Below, in pieces: positions 10,399 through 22,560 of a DNA stretch of 64,000 bases. Every line of letters begins with the position of its first letter. Position 1 is the first letter of the stretch. The notes below the pieces were generated by a model. It saw nothing but the letters and a program-made list of their open reading frames with translations. It was not told the DNA's origin and did no database searches. Origin of the DNA: Brienomyrus brachyistius (Eukaryota; Chordata; Actinopteri; Osteoglossiformes; Mormyridae); assembly GCF_023856365.1 (NCBI RefSeq), contig NC_064540.1:3345501-3409500 (forward strand), written 5' to 3'. Made by a program: the position numbers and the translations under genes.

Positions 10399-13169
10399 AA
10401 GGGCACTTTAGAGTGACCAGTTTGCCTAATGGCATAACTTTGATCAGCACCACGAATCCACAATACACAGAAGATTCGCATACACCAGACACACACAGGC
10501 CACTTCGGCCTGAGCAATCGAAAGTGTCCCCTAATAGAGGCTCTAAGCGTGCCCTTTTCAATAACCGACAATCATGCAAAATCGACTGAGCCCACCCACC
10601 CCCAGACAGCCCCATTTAAAGCACCTGCCCTTCTGAAAATCTGCACCTGCCATTGCCAAACGCCACGGGAAAAAGACGCAAAGCCCACAAACAGTCAGGG
10701 TCCAAAGTCCAAAACCTGTCAAGAAATCTTGTCAAGAAACAGTTACCAGTGAGTCACAGAATATTACAGGTTATTGTCTGTATGTTAATTTTCAAATCGA
10801 CGCCCACAAAGATGTAATTGCTCACACAACAGTCTTCATCACAGTGATGCAGTGCAGAAAATTAGGAATCACTATATATATATATGTAGCAGGTGTTCAT
10901 TATTTTGAATTTCATGCCTGGTTTGCTAGGGACCAGCTGAATATTTGACTGAATACAGTACCAGCCATCTTGGCCCATTCATGCACAGACTCCTCCAAAT
11001 AGAGTTTAATCATTTTACGTGATTTAAATGACAACTAACAGTCTGGAATACAAAGCTGTTTTTTTCCGTATTCCAAAACTCCCGATTTGATTAAATTTCA
11101 CACAGCAATAATAATAAAGAAAAAAAAAATGCATGGAGACCACTGCAGACTTCTAATCAAATCATATTCATGATTTAAATTTAGTGTGAATATATTCCTA
11201 AAACAGACCAATCAACATCACAATTCACACACACTCACACCTCTAACGCAATAATCAAGAATATGCAACAGAAAAAAACCTTAGAAAACACTAATAATTA
11301 GAAATCACAGCGGATCTATGATTACGTTGATTCAAAATGACACCTTGTTATAAAGCAAATTTTATTCAGGTGTAAGAAGTCTGACAATAAGAACAGGCTC
11401 TGCCGGGAAATGATCACACGCATGTTTGTAATTCTTCTGCTCAGACATGCAGTGTCCAGAAGCAGCTCTTATTCTGACAATATTTGCTGGCTGGGCATCA
11501 CTCTGTTTACACGTCTGTGGACCCAGTGCCGTTGCCAATATATGTCAATGTAACCTGAATTTACCACAGTACACTTTGCTCCATTCAGTAAAAATACCCT
11601 GAACTTATCACCCACCTGCTCATTAGAAAAATTAAATCTTATGATAAATATCTGAACGTGATCCATCAATCCATTGACAGTTTATCTAGTACGGGAACGT
11701 GGAAGGGGACCCGAGACCTACAGTATCCCAGGTAGCCTAAGACAGGGGGACACCCTGGATGGGATGATTTACATATCAGTTGTTTATCCTCTACACTGTG
11801 AGACTCACACTGATGGGCATCAGACTATGTTACAGGATGATGGGCATGAAGAACTGGATTTATTCGGGGTTTGTACAGGGACAGGGATGCAAAAACAAGC
11901 CACCAATGCCAGAGACAGGGAATAACACAGCAAAAGCCTGTCAGGGCACCAGGGAAACAAGAGAGGTGCATGTGGGTGGATGACAGGGCAGGAGCTGCAA
12001 TGAGGGCCCAGGAGAAAAGAAGTATAGCCTGTAAGCATATTTCTGGTCATTTGCGAAACAAGGAAGAGGTGGATTCAGTTAATGCAATATGCCCAGTCAC
12101 ATGACGCCCCCCCCCCTTCAGAGAGCACGAGCCCCCCCACCTCTGTCTTGCACATCCCGTTTACAATGCTGTCTATTCCCAAAGTTAACATCCTCCAATC
12201 TAGGCATCGTGCGGTTTCTGTGACCCTAAAGGGCTGAGATGCGTATCCGCTGGAGGAGGGACAGCAGACAGGGCGGGAACCATTTAAGGAGACGCTGAAG
12301 GGCAGGAGGCCATCACCAAATGCCATGCATACAAAGGGATGGCAATAAACCTGGGCTTCCAGGAATCCAAGAGGAACCCGAAAGGTCACAGGGAGGCGGA
12401 GTTCGGAGCACAGGAACCAGAGGGACTTAACCCTTGGGTTACCATCCCGCACAAGGCATGACTTCAGCTGATGTTGATTAAGGGAGGGGAGGAGGTTGAC
12501 AATGAGCGGCACTCAGTGACACTCCCAGAGACCCTATAGCAATGGTGACCACAGGGGGGCGCTGTGTTTCCTCATTTTATTATTCACTTATTTTGTGTAC
12601 AGGGCTTACTGGGCAGCACTGGTGCCCCAGACCTTCAGGGTTGGGAGGTCAAATTCATGTCTGTCGCTGGACAATCATGTTCCTGCACAGAAAAACAAGC
12701 AAAGAGCAAACATCTCTCCCACCCTAATTCACCTTGCCTGTTGTAATGAAGCCAATCAGCTTAAGACCCCAGGAAATGGCTTGTAGACCAGCAGCATCAA
12801 GAAGAAATGAGTTAGACCAGACCAGCACCTGTACCACAAAGAAACATTGGTTACCGTGCATGCAGCTTGCTTAAATTTTTCACTGCAGAAGGATTGGCGT
12901 TGCTGGGATTGGAGAGCAACAGTTTGATGGCAGTGAAATAATGTCGTAAATAATATAATCCCGACTCATCGGCTCCACCTGTCTATCAGTCACGTAACTA
13001 CAGAAAATACTGAAGAATGAAGAAACTGCATCAACATATCACTACCACTGCCAGTGGCAAAGGAATGTGAACTGTGCTTTTCACCAGACACAACACTAAG
13101 TGTCACTGCTTTGTATACTGTCCCCAACTTCATTAAGCTGACTGAAAGTACGGTCTGTCCGACCACACA

Positions 13170-13280
13170 TTTTTTGTAACCGCTTATCCTGTCCAGGGTC
13201 ATGGGGGGTCTGAGGTCTATCCCAGAGACTACGGGTGTAAGTCAGGGAACAACCCAGGATGGGGTGCCAACCCATCTGTA
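13170..13280 (-). repeat. SINE 3'-body remnant
   Basis: Reads accgcttatcctgtccaggg, then tcagggaacaacccaggatg. This matches the 3' part of the SINE at 24,433-24,761 in the same orientation. The tRNA-like head is missing. Confidence 0.6.
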
Positions 13281-13439
13281 AGTATAGTGTTTGAAATACT
13301 GAAAAACAATGGGCCTCCCAAACCGAAGTGTGCATTATGTGTGTTAGTTTATATATTTTACATCTTTTTTTACCAACCTCATGTACTCATCATAGATTTT
13401 GGTATATAACATGTAACATGATCTGATGCCCATATATAT

Positions 13440-13525
13440 ATAGAGTGACCCCACCACTGGGCCCCTGAGCAAGGCCCCCAATCCCAATTGGTCCAGAGAC
13501 TGGCTGACCCTACTGTCGCCTCTAT
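13440..13525 (+). repeat. Second tRNA-SINE-like family, tail remnant
   Basis: Shares ggcccctgagcaaggccccc and gactggctgaccct with segments near 44,440 and 58,090. This suggests a second dispersed retroposon family in the window. Confidence 0.45.
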
Positions 13526-14999
13526 GCCAGTTCCAAGAGGGGACCTTGCAGGATCGTTTTCCAGCTGTCCTGAAGGGGGTCCCACATAAATGCTAAACAC
13601 TCATTGCCCGCTTTTCCTTCACTCTCTGGTCTAACGCAGTTACGGTGTTGAGACACTATCATTCTCCTTTGTGGGTGACTTGGCGTGTCCAAACCTTTCA
13701 CCGGTACTGTTTGTGTTATTAAGAATTTGCTCAGACACATTGACATACAAAAATAACTTGACGTAGAGATTACCTAGAGTAAAAGTCGACTATCAACAAT
13801 AACCGCATTTAGTTTTCTTGCAAAATTCAACTAAACATCGGTCTGTGAAGACAGGTGAATATGTTGGATGTCTAAAGCCTTTCAGATCTTCTACAGCAAG
13901 TTAAGAATGGTATCACTTTCTAAAGCGTAAACTCCTCCAACCAAAACCACCGCCAGTAAGCACACTGTCAAGTAATGTCCCAAATTCAGAGGAGTGTCAG
14001 AGGAGACAGTTTGCAGCTGTAACTGGCCACCATAACTACTGTGTTATACTGACTAATTTCACTTTTGCCTGTGATGTGAAAAATAGCATCAACACTATGC
14101 CTTAGGGTCATAAATATACCTGAAGTATCTAAGAAATGACTTCCATCCGAACACACAAATAGACAAAAGGGGTTAATACACATTTAATTAAAATGTTCTG
14201 GCTGACCAAACACACATAGTAAACACATTCTTCAATAGCCTACTCTCCGATCTTTATTTAAAGGGAAATGCATACACTTACTCAGGGTTTGTGTCTGAGT
14301 TTGGCCAAAAGATTACCAATAACTCACACTAATCCTGTTCTGGGCAGCCCTGCTTACGGGGACCTCATAGCTACAATATCTGATAAATATAATATAAAAT
14401 GTTCTAATAAATGAAAACAGTTTTTACCTAAGCATTACTCAGCTCTGATGGGCCCCCACCAACAATAAAAGCTTTAGCCTGTCCAACCAATGACATTATA
14501 TTTCATTTCAGCTATTTTAAATCAGTTACAAGTACAATTACAATTTCTGGCTATAATGACATTTATTTGCATCAACATCTAACTGATGGTTAAACTGGCA
14601 GCTAAATAAAAGTGTTAATGCTTTCTTATAAACAAAAATACCGTGGCCTGACAGCACATCTATCTCAAAAAGTCATTTTGGTTTTATTTATAGGATTCTA
14701 ATACAAGCGGCACCAGCGAAGTGGTGTAATATGGCTGCTGTCTCGGCCTATGGCCCATTACTGTGTCAGCATCATTACCATTCAGCTAGAATACAGCATG
14801 TGGACTTGAGGCAAAGAGGATCACATACCTGGTGAGAATACACTAACTTTCAATCAATAGCAATGATTATGTCTCCTCAAGGCTAGAAGGATTCACAGAA
14901 TCATACCCAACCAAAATGGTCTAATATACGGATTTATTTTTTGCATTTTCTTTATTTGGCATTAATTCGGTGTGATGCAAAGTGGTACTAATTTTTCAT

Positions 15000-15105
15000 C
15001 CATCTGCTGACCTCTTATCCAGTACAGAGTTACATGGAATTTGGAGCCTATCCCAGTCAGCACAGGGTACAAGGCAGAGGGAGATACGCAGCCAGACTGT
15101 GAGAA
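15000..15105 (-). repeat. SINE 3'-body remnant
   Basis: Contains ctcttatccagtacagagtt and gagcctatcccagtcagcac, then a ggcagaggga-type segment. It is a diverged version of the 3' body of the SINE family at 24,433. Confidence 0.5.
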
Positions 15106-16239
15106 CGACAGTGATTTAGAGCTTAAAAAAGGGGGTTTGCAGACAACATACTGTTTGATTCTGAATTGACACTGTTTGAAGCTTGGCTACTCAGGTAAAG
15201 AAAAATGAGGGCGGGAAACAGTAATAAAAGAAGTAAATCGAGAGAATAACAATCAAATTATCATCCAATGGTGCCTGTTTTGGGGAGCTGGACACAGTGC
15301 TTTTGTTACAGTTCATGATTTTGAGAGGGTGCCGGTCTCCTGGGGCACAGCAAAGTCAGGCAAGAAGTCCCTTTAAATGACATATTTCCCTTCCCCAAGC
15401 TCAAAGTTCAACCAGTTTCCACTGCCTGTTTCCCCTTCACTTTTTTCCATCGTCAATTCACCGTGTTGTAAAACCCACTAAGTCCTCGTTCCTTTTTCTC
15501 AGCCCGGTGTCACATGGACATTTTCGCTTGCCCAAGTCAAATAGCCTTTGGCATACACATTTTACCCAAAAACTTAATTTTTGAAGACACAATTCAGATT
15601 AAAAAAAAATTGCACCTTTGCAACATTTGAAACCCGTACAATGGTGTCTGCTTGCTTCCGGGAAGCTTGAATTAGCCAGTTTCTTCATACTACTATTAAC
15701 TGAGAGATGGTCTTGTCAAAACCTGCATTCCTTTCCCCTCGTTCTCTCAGTTGTGTGGCTCTAATGAGCCACACTAGTTACTTGTTCAATCTTGCCTCTT
15801 GTTACAGCCCTTGTGTGGATCACCCCAGGTGCCTCTCGTCTGCTCCCTCGTCAGTGATGTATATAGTGCCTCCCTGTCTTGAGCTCCCCAGTCCAGTCAT
15901 TGATGTTGCTGCCTGCATGTGCTCCCCAATTTGCCCCTTTTGCTTCTCCCCCTGCCTGCCTTTGCTTCAGGCCTTGCCTATGACGTGACAGGTATTTAGA
16001 GTTACACATTTTTAGTTATTGAAATGTCCTGAATTACCAAACGTCGTGAAAGCATCAGTGGCCCCAGTAACTACATATATGGGCAATGCCAGCTGTCAGA
16101 CAGGCATGTCCCCACGACGAGGGGCGTCACTTGGGCACTTTGGAAGTTGCTTTAGCCCTCTAAAATGCTATTTTTACACTAAATTAGTGTACATGTCCAC
16201 TACTATATACAAGAAAAACTGCGGCTACACAGGTGAGCT

Positions 16240-16350
16240 TTACCCAAAAATACGCCCCCTGCGGCCGCTGATGACTCCCCATAGCGCCGCGGCATTCAGG
16301 ACATCCAAGCGCCGGATTTAATACGCCGTGAATCTATGTCTGTGTCGCCG
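16240..16350. other. Isolated CpG-rich patch
   Basis: A dense group of CpG dinucleotides (cgccccctgcggccgctgat, agcgccgcggca, gcgccgga, gtcgccgggtcg) stands out from AT-rich surroundings. It could be a small CpG island. No exon or promoter motif can be assigned with confidence. Confidence 0.35.
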
Positions 16351-18040
16351 GGTCGTTTATCTCCCCTGATTAATCCTTTGTGCTGCGATGCACAATTGCA
16401 CAGGACAAAAAAAAAAAAAGTTATGCGAGACGTGGAGTGAAATTGCACTTCCACAGTTTTCCCGGGCAAGACTGCACCATATTTTATGCTCATTTTCAGC
16501 GCTCGTTTTAAGAAGGGCTGCATGGCACTCATAGGACAGATATCGCCTGATACCGTGAGTTGTGGAGACAATCTGGACAAAAAGCGAACTCAAAAAATTG
16601 TATAACCACAAAGCTTTTAAAATACTTTGTCAAATAAAAGACTGGTGGTGTAAAAGGCAAAGGAATGCCATCATCTGTGAATAAATGCTCAATCCTCACC
16701 ATTCCTATTAAAGCCCAACTCACGCTCAACGTTTAAAGTCTGCAGAAACAGGTGGCATTTCCTAAAAGGGGGATGATTCGGGCTCTGATAAACACAATCT
16801 CTTTTTGGAGGACAGGGTTTTGCTGAACTATACCCACATAAAAGGTGAAAATTACAACTTAAATAGGCATAGTTTACTGCAAATGTTTAAAAGAGCCTTT
16901 CGAAATTGTGTAAAAATAATTGTAAACTGGATAGTTCCACCCCTGAACGCAAAGTACAGGCTACAGTCTCAGAGTAATGCCAAACCAAGCCAGTACTGGC
17001 TTTGCCATCTATTAACCTATAAATATCAATATGCCCCCAAAGCTGGCTATTTAAATCAAATCCACATTTATACAGTATATAACCTGTATCTCATTTCAGT
17101 AAAAATGAAAAAGATACATAAATTGGTTGGAATGTTCCAGTAAAGAAGCTGCTGTGTGTCGTATCCCAATTCTGACCAGTTTAATGAGTCGAATCAGACG
17201 CAGGTAACTGTAATAAGGGATTCTCTCCTCTGAAAAGAGACTCATATGAGTGACGACCCATTTCACAGTAAGATATCTTCGCCATCACATGCGGCAGGTC
17301 GTCTTGGTCCTGCCTCCTCGCTGCTCATCTTGGCCGCTGCTCCTTCATTTTAAAACCACTTTTCTACCCTTTAAAGTAATAAATCCAAAAAAATGCTTTC
17401 TGGTAAACAGCTAAAGCAGCTGCATTTCCAGAGATGCATGATTAATTCATTCCGCATCTGCACGCATTCCTGAGTTCCCCTTCATCGCTCAGGCTCAGAG
17501 CAAAACTGCAGCGGTTTAAGATGAGTCAGGCACTCCTGGTTTGACCTCTATGTCAGGGCCCAGACTCATACCCGCGGTTTAACTGGTTGTACATATTAGA
17601 ACCAATTAAAAACTGGGAAATGATGCAGTAACACTTGGCACTGATGCCTTCAGGAAGTAGCAGTTTCATGAAGGAGTCACAATGAGGAAATACAAGTTAT
17701 GACCGAGTTAATATACTCAAAGGTGAAAGCGCTTAGAAATCACTTAACCATAGTCTTGCATCAGCTACCACCAGCCTCCATTCACTCTTCTCATTTCCAG
17801 ACTGAATATCCACACATGCAGACAGTGCCACCAGGCTCAGGGTGGTGGTGGTAGGGGGTTCTTACCATTGCAAATTAAGAGTTCTGAAAGATAAATGAAG
17901 TGAGTATTGAGGAGGGGGGGGCGCAGGAAGAGTAGCTTTCAGAATAAGGTAAAGGTGCATAAAAAAATAAAACCACATGCATAAAAAGCAGTGACCAATT
18001 GTAACACCCACAGCAATTTTCAAATAAAAGAATAACCAGG

Positions 18041-18535
18041 GGGGCGGCATGGTGGTGCAGTGGTTAGCACTGTTTGGGGCGGCATGGTGGTGCAGTGGTT
18101 AGCACTGTTTGGGGCGGCATGGTGGTGCAGTGGTTAGCACTGTAAGGGGCGGCATGGTGGTGCAGTGGTTAGCACTGTAAGGGGCGGCATGGTGGTGCAG
18201 TGGTTAGCACTGTTGCCTCACACCTCTGGGACCCGGGTTCGAGTCTCCGCCTGGGTTACATGTGTGTGGAGTTTGCATGTTCTCCCCATGTCGTCGTGGG
18301 GTTTCCTCCAGGTACTCCGGTTTCCCCCCACAGTCCAAAAACATGCTGAGGCTAATTGGAGTAACTAAATTGCCCGTAGGTGTGCATATGTGAGTGAATG
18401 GTGTGTGAGTGTGCCCTGTGATGGGCTGGGCCCCCATCCTGGGTTGTTCCCTGCCTCGTGCCCATTGCTTCCGGGATAGGCTCTGGACCCCCCGCAACCC
18501 AGTAGGATAAGCGGTTTGGAAAATGGATGGATAGA
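18041..18535 (+). mobile_element. tRNA-headed SINE with head repeated five times
   Basis: A retroposon whose head carries an A-box-like tggtgcagtggttagc and a B-box-like gggttcgagtctcc, followed by a unique body and a tail ending in ggatgg. The first 35 bp occur five times in tandem, starting at 18,041, 18,076, 18,111, 18,146 and 18,181. Units 1-2 end in gttt and units 3-4 in gtaa; only the fifth continues into the B box and body. The family is transcribed by RNA polymerase III and moved by LINE machinery in general. No flanking target duplication is evident for this copy. Confidence 0.75.
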
Positions 18536-18579
18536 TTTGCAAGCTTACTACCCAGATAAATAGCTTTAAACATTTTGAC

Positions 18580-18607
18580 TGCCTAAAGCTTTTGCACAGT
18601 ACTGTAT
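18580..18607. repeat. Tc1-like terminal scrap
   Basis: The sequence cttttgcacagtactgta resembles one end of a common fish Tc1-like terminal inverted repeat. No second end or transposase is seen. Confidence 0.4.
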
Positions 18608-18882
18608 GTCAGATGTCATCCTTCTGTTCAACTCCTTCTTAATTATATTACACAAATAATCAAATGTTAAAACGTTTGGTGGGCAGAGCTAGTCAGCCCC
18701 CCAGGGCAGCATCTTCTGAGGTCAACCTTACAAGCCAGTTCCACTTTGTCTTAGACCCAGGGACACAGGTGGTGAAATTCGCCTTGGGCGCAACCTGGGG
18801 TTTGCCCAGTACTACTGCTGTTCATGTGACAAAAAGTAATTAGGACACGGGTTCCATTTGGAATCTTTGCTTAAACCAGGGC

Positions 18883-19062
18883 CAATCAAATCACGGTCCT
18901 CAAGGTTCGAGCTCCTGCTGATTCTCCAACTCTCCTTTACCTGTGAGCCCGGTGTGAAGCCTCTGGCCAATCAGAATCAGTCATTATTAAACTAACTACC
19001 TGGGAGAACTGAAAACAAGGCCTGGATTTGGAATCGAGGGCCCGATTTGAAGAGTCCTGCTT
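18883..19062. repeat. Dispersed repeat of unknown class
   Basis: Contains ctctggccaatcagaatcag and aaggcctggatttggaatcg, which I recognise as a repeat widespread in fish genomes. No coding capacity or terminal structure is clear. Only one copy is seen in this window. Confidence 0.45.
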
Positions 19063-20444
19063 CACATATTTCACAGTTAATTTATATTTTTTCCCCCACT
19101 TGGCCTCAGTCCACTTCATCCTCTTTGATCTCATGGTGAACGTGAAATCTGCCATAGTGATCAAGGGACGACAGTGACAGTTCCTTCTGTACTATACTTT
19201 TTAAGAATAAAGATTTCTTTTATTAACTTATAATTAAAACACTAACATCCAAAGAAATAGTCACTTGCTTGATATTCCTTGAGGAAAAAGATGACATCAT
19301 TTTCAAAAACAACTGTAAGTATCCATGGGTAATACAAGAGCACATCAGACCGACCATGACATATAATCTGAATATCAAATATTTTGGTAATTTGAGCTTT
19401 CTTGGTAATTAGTGCCATTAGTATACATGAAGAGTGAGAAGTGATTGTCCAAACTCTGAAGCCGACATCCTGTTAGGTCACCATTCCTGCTGCCCTTATA
19501 TGCACGATGGTTAGCAATGGATGGGTTACAAAATGGCGGTGATTCTAAGCTGCATTTCTAAATGTGCCGTGCAAGATTTTCACTCGCATCCGAGCTTTTC
19601 CCTGCTTTGTTCCTTGTGCTTCCTCAGACTGACTGGGACCCAGGATGGGATGAAATCAGGAAATATACAAGAAAACAAAAATTCTCCTTAAGACCAGAGT
19701 GACAGTAGACCAAAGAATGCAATATCTGCAACCTCTACAGTGAAATCAGTGGATACTCACAACCTCCCAGAGTTCAATACCAAGTCAAAATTACAGATCA
19801 CCCCATTTAGCTTGGTTGAAAAATTTGACAATTAAACCTATTTGAAAATTGTTCTCATCCATCCACTTTCTTGGCACATAAAGCACTAAGGGGTGGTGTG
19901 TGTTCTAAGCCTCTGTGCTTGTGATCAGAGGGTTGCTGGTTTGAGCCATGGGGCCCTAGGCACACTACTACATCTTACACATTTTCGGTTATAAACACCA
20001 ACATCAGATGGGTGGCATGTGGCTCAGGGGCAGATGGCTACTGGATCAAATCTAGAGGCAATTCTAGGAACACTGGGGGCCACAGGCAAAAATCCATGGG
20101 GCCTCTCCAACACATCCCACCCAACATGGTAACATTTCTAACCATTATTTTAGCATGCAATCTAAATTAATTATATCAACAAGAGAATTTAATTAACAAA
20201 ATTCCTTTATTTACACTTTGCTGTGAAAAACATAATACATAAATTAAACAGATTTGTCATTACACTGTACTATGTATTCAGCCCAGCCTGCCTTGGCTGC
20301 CCTATTGCTACGCCTATGTTCAAATCCCATCTTCAGCAGAAAATGCACATCGTCATCAGGCCCTTGAGAAACGCTTTTACCCCCCAAAAATGCTCTATAG
20401 GTGCCAGAAAAGTAGCTCCCCCTGTCCTCAGACTCCAAACGTGG
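19063..20444. other. No gene recognised
   Basis: AT-rich sequence. A segment near 19,920-19,960 (gatcagagggttgctggttt) looks like a worn tRNA-derived SINE head. Confidence 0.45.
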
Positions 20445-20907
20445 CTCTCTGTGTATCTCTATGCGTCTCTGTGTATCTCTATGCGTCTCTGTGTATCTCT
20501 GTGTGTCTCTATGCGTTTCTGTGTATCTCTATGCGTCTCTGTGTATCTCTATGCATCTCTGTGTGTCTCTGTGTATCTCTATGTGTCTCTGTGTATCTCT
20601 GTGTTTCTGTGTATCTCTGTGCGTCTCTGTGTGTATCTCTGTGCGTCTGTGTTTCTCTGTGTGTATCTGTTTGTGTCTCTGTGCGTCTCTGTGCATTTCT
20701 GTTTGTCCCTGTGTTTCTCTGTGTGTATCTCTGTGCATCTCTGTGCGTCTATGTGCATCGCTGTGTGTATCTCTGTATCTCTGTGTGTATCTCTGTGTTT
20801 GTCTGTGTGTATCTCTGTGTTTCTCTATGTATTTATGTGTGTCCCTGTGTTTCTCTGTGTGTATCTCTGTGTATCTCTATATGTCTCTGTGCGTCTGTGC
20901 TCTGTGT
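20445..20907 (+). repeat. TCTCTGTG-type minisatellite
   Basis: About 460 bp built from variants of tctctgtgtatctctatgcg and shorter units, mostly six- and ten-base steps. Because stop codons are nearly absent from this composition, all three plus-strand frames stay open (238, 200 and 167 codons) and encode Cys/Ser/Val/Leu-rich repeats. The minus strand gives a His/Asp/Thr/Arg/Gln repeat. I do not regard any of these as a protein gene, since the open frames arise from the repeat itself. Confidence 0.85.
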
Positions 20908-22440
20908 GGCATATGCAAAAAAAGAGTGTTCCAAAGTAGCTGTACTTGTGCAAATGCCAAATAAAGCAGACATTTATTTTCTCCAGAACTAATGTCCATG
21001 CTGCAGGGGGTTGAGCTGGGTTAAGGAAGGTCAGGCCAACCTCCTAGCTTACAGAACGGACACAGCCGGGCAGCCCCTGACTTCCTGCCAGCGTTGTCGT
21101 TATGGAACCGCATGGGCCAATTTGGTGGCCTCTGCCTTAAATCGGGCTTTCATACCTCATTATATTACACATCCCCCTGGGACCCAAACTCCGGGGATGA
21201 TGCTCCCCCACCCAAGCACTCCTTTAATGCTACCAGATGGACTCAACGCTTCCCCCGTCCAAGCTACCAAAAACCCTGGGCTGTTCTGTCAGCGGGTAAT
21301 TCCCGGGCATCCTAACCTCTGGAGACATTCCCACCTCGCTAGACATGCAGGTCCAGCTGAAGGGTATAAAGAAAGATTGGAGATGCTGTTGCAGACCTCA
21401 GGGCCAAGCAACAAAATGGAGCAGAGCGGCTTTACTGGAGTTAGTGGGTCAGAAGGCAGCGCTTATTTTACTCCGACAGGAGAAGGCACGCGTGTGTCAA
21501 AGGCTTTTAAAATGATACTGGGCATGTGTGAAAACCCAGGAGTCAGATAAGACGTGAATGGCGTAAATGTTATGCGAGGAGACAGACTTCATTGATCCCA
21601 GAGGGAAGTTCAGTAGCCGAGGCAGTGTACACTGTGCAGTGCTCAGAATGAAGATTTTATGTTTCTTCCTAACAGCTACTGCCTTCTGGTTTCATGCGGA
21701 ATTCATCAATTTCATCTTTCTCTCTAAAACTACAAAGAATGCTGTTGGAGGCTCCGACCCCAGGATTAGATTTTAATATATGTTACCTAATTGTATTATC
21801 AAAACAAAAGTAAATCAGAAAGACAACTGCAAGCATGGAATAGCGGAAATGGCAGACACACGCATGTGCATGCAGGCAAAAGGAAAGAGATCGAGATCTG
21901 ATACCTGGAAGAGTCTGCAGAGCAGAGAAATTCAACATGAAGGTTTGGGCTAAGCAGGTTTCCTAAAACGAAGCACAAACACATGATGTCAAGTGACAAG
22001 CCCCCGGAGCCCAGACGAGCGCATGAAGCAAACGAACCATCGGAGTGGAAACAACAGGGGAAACAAATAATGAAACGAAACCTTTTCTGCAGTTATTGTG
22101 AGTGGAAAAGGCAGAAACCGCTGTCATTTTCTAATGGTACAATAAAACCGACCTTAACTCAGACACAAATGCTTTTCCACAACTGCGCAGAAGACCTTTA
22201 CAGCTGGTATATTTTGTACAGTGGAGACACACAGCTCTGATGAAATGGCAGCTTGATTTAATGCTGCGCTGTAGACCCTTCACATTTCCTAATGACTGAG
22301 CCAATTAATAAAAATCAACCTACCAAATGAATTTTTATATATAAAATGTTGAACATGGTGCTTTATTGTTGCAGAACAGTACTAAATAATTAAGAAATGC
22401 AAGCTAACTCTTTAGTAATGATTTAACTGGTGCAAAACCC
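20908..22440. other. No gene recognised
   Basis: A 179-codon frame at 21,011-21,550 has no recognisable domain, splice or family support. The remaining sequence is unremarkable. Confidence 0.45.
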
Positions 22441-22560
22441 TGGGTTCCTTTAAATCATAGCTAGATAAGATTTTAAGAAGCTATTAGTTAAGTTCTCCCC
22501 AAACGAGCTTGACGGGCCGAATGGCCTCCTCTCGTTTGTCAATTTCTTATGCTCTTATGT
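22441..22560 (+). repeat. Dispersed retroposon tail
   Basis: Ends with gacgggccgaatggcctcct and then tttcttatgctcttatgt. This is the tail of a repeat found in very many teleost genomes, with tandem TTCTTATG-like units at its 3' end. Confidence 0.6.

Larger units (their letters stand above)
10400..18040. other. No gene recognised
   Basis: The block contains worn SINE remnants near 13,170 and 15,000 and a CpG-rich patch near 16,240-16,350. Poly-C, poly-A and short AT tracts are present. Open frames up to 145 codons (12,075-12,512, minus) show no family resemblance. Confidence 0.5.

Noticed and set aside
12075..12512. 145-codon open frame on the minus strand
   Set aside because: No family match, and it overlaps G- and C-rich runs that reduce stop codons.
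20445..20907. Possible CRISPR array
   Set aside because: The repeats are contiguous and short with no unique spacers, and the genome is eukaryotic.
21011..21550. 179-codon open frame on the plus strand
   Set aside because: No domain, family resemblance, splice support or coding-like composition. Single long frames of this size are expected by chance in 64 kb.
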